From positions 1-54,088 of the forward strand of contig CADBXO010000021.1 of assembly GCA_902798685.1 (NCBI GenBank): a stretch of DNA of 54,088 nucleotides. Reading direction: 5' to 3'. The position numbers and the translations under genes were made by a program. Shown here piece after piece: positions 50,585 to 54,088 of this stretch (the first letter of the stretch is position 1; each line of letters begins with the position of its first letter). Origin of the DNA: an uncultured Bacteroidales bacterium (GTDB lineage: Bacteria > Bacteroidota > Bacteroidia > Bacteroidales > Bacteroidaceae). Below the pieces are notes generated by a model. That model saw nothing but the letters and a program-made list of their open reading frames with translations. It was not told the DNA's origin and did no database searches.

Positions 50585-52951
50585 ATGAAAAGAACTGTCA
50601 TTACAATCGCACTGGTCCTGACTCTGTCTGTTGCCACGGCTCAGGACAAACTGTATCACAACACATTCAACCTCAATCAGGTAGAACTTCTGGACGGCCC
50701 GTTCAAGCACGCTATGGACCTTAATGTCAAGGTACTGCTTGAATATGACACCGACCGTCTGCTGGCGCCCTACCTCAAAGAGGCCGGACTGCCCAAGAAA
50801 GCCGAGCTTTTCCCCAACTGGGAAGGACTGGACGGCCACGTAGGAGGTCATTATGTATCGGCCCTGGCCATACACTATGCCGCAACCGGCAACAAGGAGT
50901 GCTATGACCGCCTGGTCTATATGATTGATGAGCTGGAGCGCTGCCAGAACGCCAACGGAAACGGTTACGTAGGCGGTGTACCCAACAGCAAGGAACTCTG
51001 GAACAACCTCAAGAACGGTGATTTCGGACTCTTCCGCCGCGCGTGGGTTCCATGGTATAATGTACACAAGACCTATGCAGGCCTGCGCGACGCGTGGCAG
51101 TATGCCGGCATTGAGAAGGCCAAGGATATGTTCATAAAGTTCTGCGACTGGGGTCTGGACATTATCTCCGGACTTGACGATAACCAGATGGAGCAGATGA
51201 CCGGAACCGAGTTCGGAGGTATGAACGAGGTATTTGCCGACGCCTTCCAGATAACCGGTGACCGCAAGTACATAGAGGCAGCCAAGCGTTTCCGCCACAA
51301 GGATATATTCGAGAATATGGCCGATGGCAACGACAACCTGGACAACAAGCACGCCAATACACAGGTGCCCAAGGCCGTAGGTTACGCGCGCGTGGCCGCA
51401 CTTGATAATGATGAACGCGCACGCAAGGCTGCAGAGTTCTTCTGGGACCGCGTCGCCAACCACCGCTCTGTAGTAATAGGCGGAAACAGCCGCAGCGAGC
51501 ACTTTCCGGCTGCATCGGACTACAAGAGTTACGTGGAGCACCGTGAGGGCCCCGAGTCATGCAACACCAACAACATGCTCAAGCTTACCGAGTTCCTCTT
51601 TGCCATGGATCCCAAGGCCGAGTATGCCGATTTCTATGAGAAGGCCATGTTCAACCATATCCTCTCAACCCAGCATCCCGAGCACGGCGGTTACGTCTAT
51701 TTCACACCGCTGCGCCCCGCACACTACCGCGTCTACTCAGCAGTCAACGAGGGCATGTGGTGCTGCGTAGGTACCGGAATGGAGAACCACGGCAAGTACG
51801 GAGAATTCATCTACACACATAACGGGGCCGATGAACTGCGCGTGAACCTGTTCGTGGCATCACGCCTGACCTGGCCCGAAAACAAGGCTACCATAACACA
51901 GGAGACACAGTTCCCCTACTCCGAATCTTCAAAACTCACCATAAACCTCAAGAAGAAACGCAAGTTCCGCCTCATGGTCCGTTGCCCGGAGTGGACTACA
52001 TCGGACTTCAGCATCAAGGTTAACGGCAAGGAGGTTGCAGCAGGCGCACAACCCTCATCATACGTAGCTATTGAGCGCAAATGGAAGAACGGTGATGTGG
52101 TAGAGATCAGTCTGCCAATGCAGAACACCATTGAACCGCTTGACCATGAGACCGAATATCTGGCCATAAAGCACGGTCCCATTGTTCTGGCAGCCCGCAC
52201 TGGAAATCAGGATCTGGCCGGTCTGGTAGCCGATGACGGCCGCTGGAGTCACATTGCCCACGGATCATTGGTTCCCGTAGCCGAGACACCTATAATGATA
52301 GGTTCAGAGTCACAGATTGAGAATAAGGTAAGCGCGCTCAAGCCCATTCAGGGTAAGCCGCTCCATTACGATGCAACAGCCCTGTTTGACAACAGCCGCT
52401 TCCAGAACGTGGAACTTGAGCCCTTCTTCAGCCTGCATGACAGCCGCTACGCCATCTACTTCCTTTCACTCAGCCAGGAAGATTATGGCAAGATGCTCGA
52501 TAAGATCAAGGCCGATGAAGCCGCAGCCCTGGAACTTGACCGCCGCACGGTCGATGCCATCGTACCCGGTGAGCAGCAGCCCGAGGCTGACCACAAGATG
52601 ACCAGCCAGAACTCAATGACCGGCAATGAGGATAACAAGCCCTACCGCACATTCCGCCGCGGAGGCTCATTCAGCTTTGACCTCTACCCTGACGGCAATA
52701 CAAACCTGAGCCTCTCACTGGGCTACTGGGGCAGTGAGAACTTCCAGAACCGCGCCCTTGAGATACTCATTGAGGATATGCCGTTCATTACCGAGACCGA
52801 GTTCCCGGCAAACGGCCAGGCTGAGATTGTACGTAAGGAGTATGACGTTCCGGTAGGATTCTACCAAGGTAAGGAGAAGATTCGCGTCACACTGCGCGCT
52901 CCCGAAGGCCGTATGGCACCCCGCATTTTTGATATCCGTTTCCTAAAATAA
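50585..52951 (+). CDS. beta-L-arabinofuranosidase, GH146/GH127-type
   Basis: The 788-residue protein has a signal peptide ending near TAQD at residue 19, then a DUF1680-type (alpha/alpha)6 barrel with WEGLDGHVGGHYVSALA near 79. WCCVGTGMENHGKYGEF near 397 holds the catalytic and zinc-binding Cys pair of GH127/GH146. DUF4986-like and further beta-sandwich modules follow from about residue 540. The length and domain order fit GH146, which removes beta-L-arabinofuranose from RG-II or extensin-type glycans. It lies between the esterase and the GH2 gene in one operon. Confidence 0.9.
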   Translation: MKRTVITIALVLTLSVATAQDKLYHNTFNLNQVELLDGPFKHAMDLNVKVLLEYDTDRLLAPYLKEAGLPKKAELFPNWEGLDGHVGGHYVSALAIHYAATGNKECYDRLVYMIDELERCQNANGNGYVGGVPNSKELWNNLKNGDFGLFRRAWVPWYNVHKTYAGLRDAWQYAGIEKAKDMFIKFCDWGLDIISGLDDNQMEQMTGTEFGGMNEVFADAFQITGDRKYIEAAKRFRHKDIFENMADGNDNLDNKHANTQVPKAVGYARVAALDNDERARKAAEFFWDRVANHRSVVIGGNSRSEHFPAASDYKSYVEHREGPESCNTNNMLKLTEFLFAMDPKAEYADFYEKAMFNHILSTQHPEHGGYVYFTPLRPAHYRVYSAVNEGMWCCVGTGMENHGKYGEFIYTHNGADELRVNLFVASRLTWPENKATITQETQFPYSESSKLTINLKKKRKFRLMVRCPEWTTSDFSIKVNGKEVAAGAQPSSYVAIERKWKNGDVVEISLPMQNTIEPLDHETEYLAIKHGPIVLAARTGNQDLAGLVADDGRWSHIAHGSLVPVAETPIMIGSESQIENKVSALKPIQGKPLHYDATALFDNSRFQNVELEPFFSLHDSRYAIYFLSLSQEDYGKMLDKIKADEAAALELDRRTVDAIVPGEQQPEADHKMTSQNSMTGNEDNKPYRTFRRGGSFSFDLYPDGNTNLSLSLGYWGSENFQNRALEILIEDMPFITETEFPANGQAEIVRKEYDVPVGFYQGKEKIRVTLRAPEGRMAPRIFDIRFLK

Positions 52952-52958
52952 CCTGCAA

Positions 52959-54088
52959 ATGAGAAACTTAAGCCTAATTACTATAGGACTGGCAATAGTC
53001 CTCAGTTCATGTAACGGAGTTAAGGAGCAGGATCCCAAGTTCATGGAGAACCTGCCCTACTATGTAGAGAACCTTGAAGTATTCGGACTCAATCAGGAGC
53101 CGGGACGTGCATTCCATATTCCGGAGAGCAGCATATCACTTAACGGAACATGGAAGTTCAACCTGTATCAGAATCCGCTTGAGGTTCCCAAAAACTTCTA
53201 CAAGAGCTCTTTCAATGACCGCAAATGGGGCACCATAGAGGTTCCGTCCAACTGGGAGATGCAGGGATACGGCCAGGCTATGTTCCGTAACGTATCGGCC
53301 CCCTTCCCCAACGGTCAGCCCCTGTCCATGCTGGAGCGTTTCCAGAAGATTCTGGATGCCCCCGATGCATCCGAGCAGCAGAAACGTATGGCCCGCAGCC
53401 GTATGAACCTGTCCAACCCCTTTGCCGTACGTGTACCGGATGTCCCCATGGACGTAAACCCCACCGGCGCATACCGCACGGAGTTCACCATACCTTCTGA
53501 CTGGAAAGGCAGTGAGGTATTCCTGCGCTTTGAGAAGGTGGCATCGGGATCGTTCGTATGGGTGAACGGAAAGCAGGTAGGTTACAATGAGGGCGCACAG
53601 GAGCCCAGCGAGTACGATATCACGCCTTATATAAAGAGTGGCAAAAACACACTGGCCGTAATGGTGCTCAAGTTCTGTGACGGATACTATCTGGAGGGAC
53701 AGGACTACTGGCGTCTGGCCGGTATATTCGATGACGTTACCGTCTACTCCACCCCCAAGGTCAGGATCTATGACTGGCAGGTTATAACCGATTTCGGCCC
53801 CGACTTCATTGATTCGGACCTCAAGCTTGCCATGGATGTACGCTCATACGGACTTGAGGGCAACGGCTACAAGGTCAAGGCCACAGTATCAAAGGATGGT
53901 CGTGAGGTGGCCAGTATGGAGAACGGACCGTTCAGCGTAAAGGACGGAACCAGCACCATAAACCTCTCCGCCAAGGTAAAGGCTCCCAGGAAATGGACAG
54001 CCGAGACCCCTGAACTCTATGACCTCACGATGGACCTCATCGGCCCCGACGGAGAGGCTGTAGATCATATCGTAAAGCGCATAGGATT
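52959..54088 (+). CDS. GH2 beta-galactosidase-like lipoprotein, 5' part
   Basis: The gene begins seven bases after the GH146 stop and runs off the right edge after 376 codons. The N-terminus MRNLSLITIGLAIVLSSCNG has a lipobox LSSC (Cys18). The visible part is the sugar-binding beta-sandwich of GH2 enzymes (VPSNWEMQGYGQAMF, NPTGAYRTEFTIP, VWVNGKQVGYNEGAQEPSEYD, EGQDYWRLAGIFDDV), the LacZ-type pattern. The catalytic TIM barrel is outside the window. An insert of about 35 residues rich in Met, Gln and Pro follows the NWEMQG motif. It probably removes beta-galactose from pectic side chains. Confidence 0.88.
   Translation, partial: MRNLSLITIGLAIVLSSCNGVKEQDPKFMENLPYYVENLEVFGLNQEPGRAFHIPESSISLNGTWKFNLYQNPLEVPKNFYKSSFNDRKWGTIEVPSNWEMQGYGQAMFRNVSAPFPNGQPLSMLERFQKILDAPDASEQQKRMARSRMNLSNPFAVRVPDVPMDVNPTGAYRTEFTIPSDWKGSEVFLRFEKVASGSFVWVNGKQVGYNEGAQEPSEYDITPYIKSGKNTLAVMVLKFCDGYYLEGQDYWRLAGIFDDVTVYSTPKVRIYDWQVITDFGPDFIDSDLKLAMDVRSYGLEGNGYKVKATVSKDGREVASMENGPFSVKDGTSTINLSAKVKAPRKWTAETPELYDLTMDLIGPDGEAVDHIVKRIG

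Overview
This window reads as chromosomal DNA of a gut- or rumen-type Bacteroidales (Bacteroidota), probably an uncultured relative of Prevotella or Bacteroides. The signs are repeated TAnnTTTG -7 promoter boxes, starts without Shine-Dalgarno sequences, many lipoproteins and outer-membrane barrels, and secreted plant-glycan hydrolases. I see no rRNA, tRNA, CRISPR array, transposase or phage gene. Both edges cut genes: an alpha/beta hydrolase on the left and a GH2 enzyme on the right.

Layout. 0-10 kb holds small stand-alone enzymes: flavodoxin, FMN reductase, acyl-ACP thioesterase, acetyltransferases, MATE exporter, VanX-like dipeptidase with a DUF2156-GNAT fusion, glutathione peroxidase, and a helix-turn-helix zinc-ribbon regulator. 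They are separated by short palindromic repeats that often start at the stop codons. 10-18.7 kb is on the minus strand: a metal permease with an HMA domain, an ECF S component, an RND/LolA-like/outer-membrane-barrel trio behind a leader with a terminator, and a glutathione peroxidase/OhrR-like/cation-efflux operon. 18.8-25.5 kb is an iron and haem module: a hemerythrin-LuxR regulator, porin, imelysin lipoprotein, di-haem c-type cytochrome and cytochrome c assembly protein. 25.5-33 kb carries a GH27 galactosidase and a glutamine-nitrogen block (glmS, pyrG, P-II, ammonium transporter, TorF-like porin). 33-54 kb mixes secreted glycosidases (GH43, GH3, esterase-GH51 fusion, GH146/127, GH2), an inositol-phosphate phosphatase and an OMP_b-brl_3 receptor with core genes (SIMPL, rsmG, MBL hydrolase, DUF1573, MgtC).

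The strongest candidate for something undescribed is the region before the P-II/amtB operon. A consensus -7 box is followed by a 39-codon reading frame in which 18 residues are Gln or Asn, then an intrinsic terminator, then the P-II gene. A 7-nt segment near the end of the leader frame is exactly complementary to the terminator's 5' arm and so could act as an antiterminator. This is the layout of a ribosome-mediated attenuator that would read glutamine/asparagine tRNA charging and control nitrogen uptake. Two more genes, glmS and the RND operon, also have a promoter-terminator-start order, and the latter has a 25-codon leader rich in Trp, Phe and Tyr. The amtB copy in this sequence is broken by a short deletion with frameshift, or by an assembly error.
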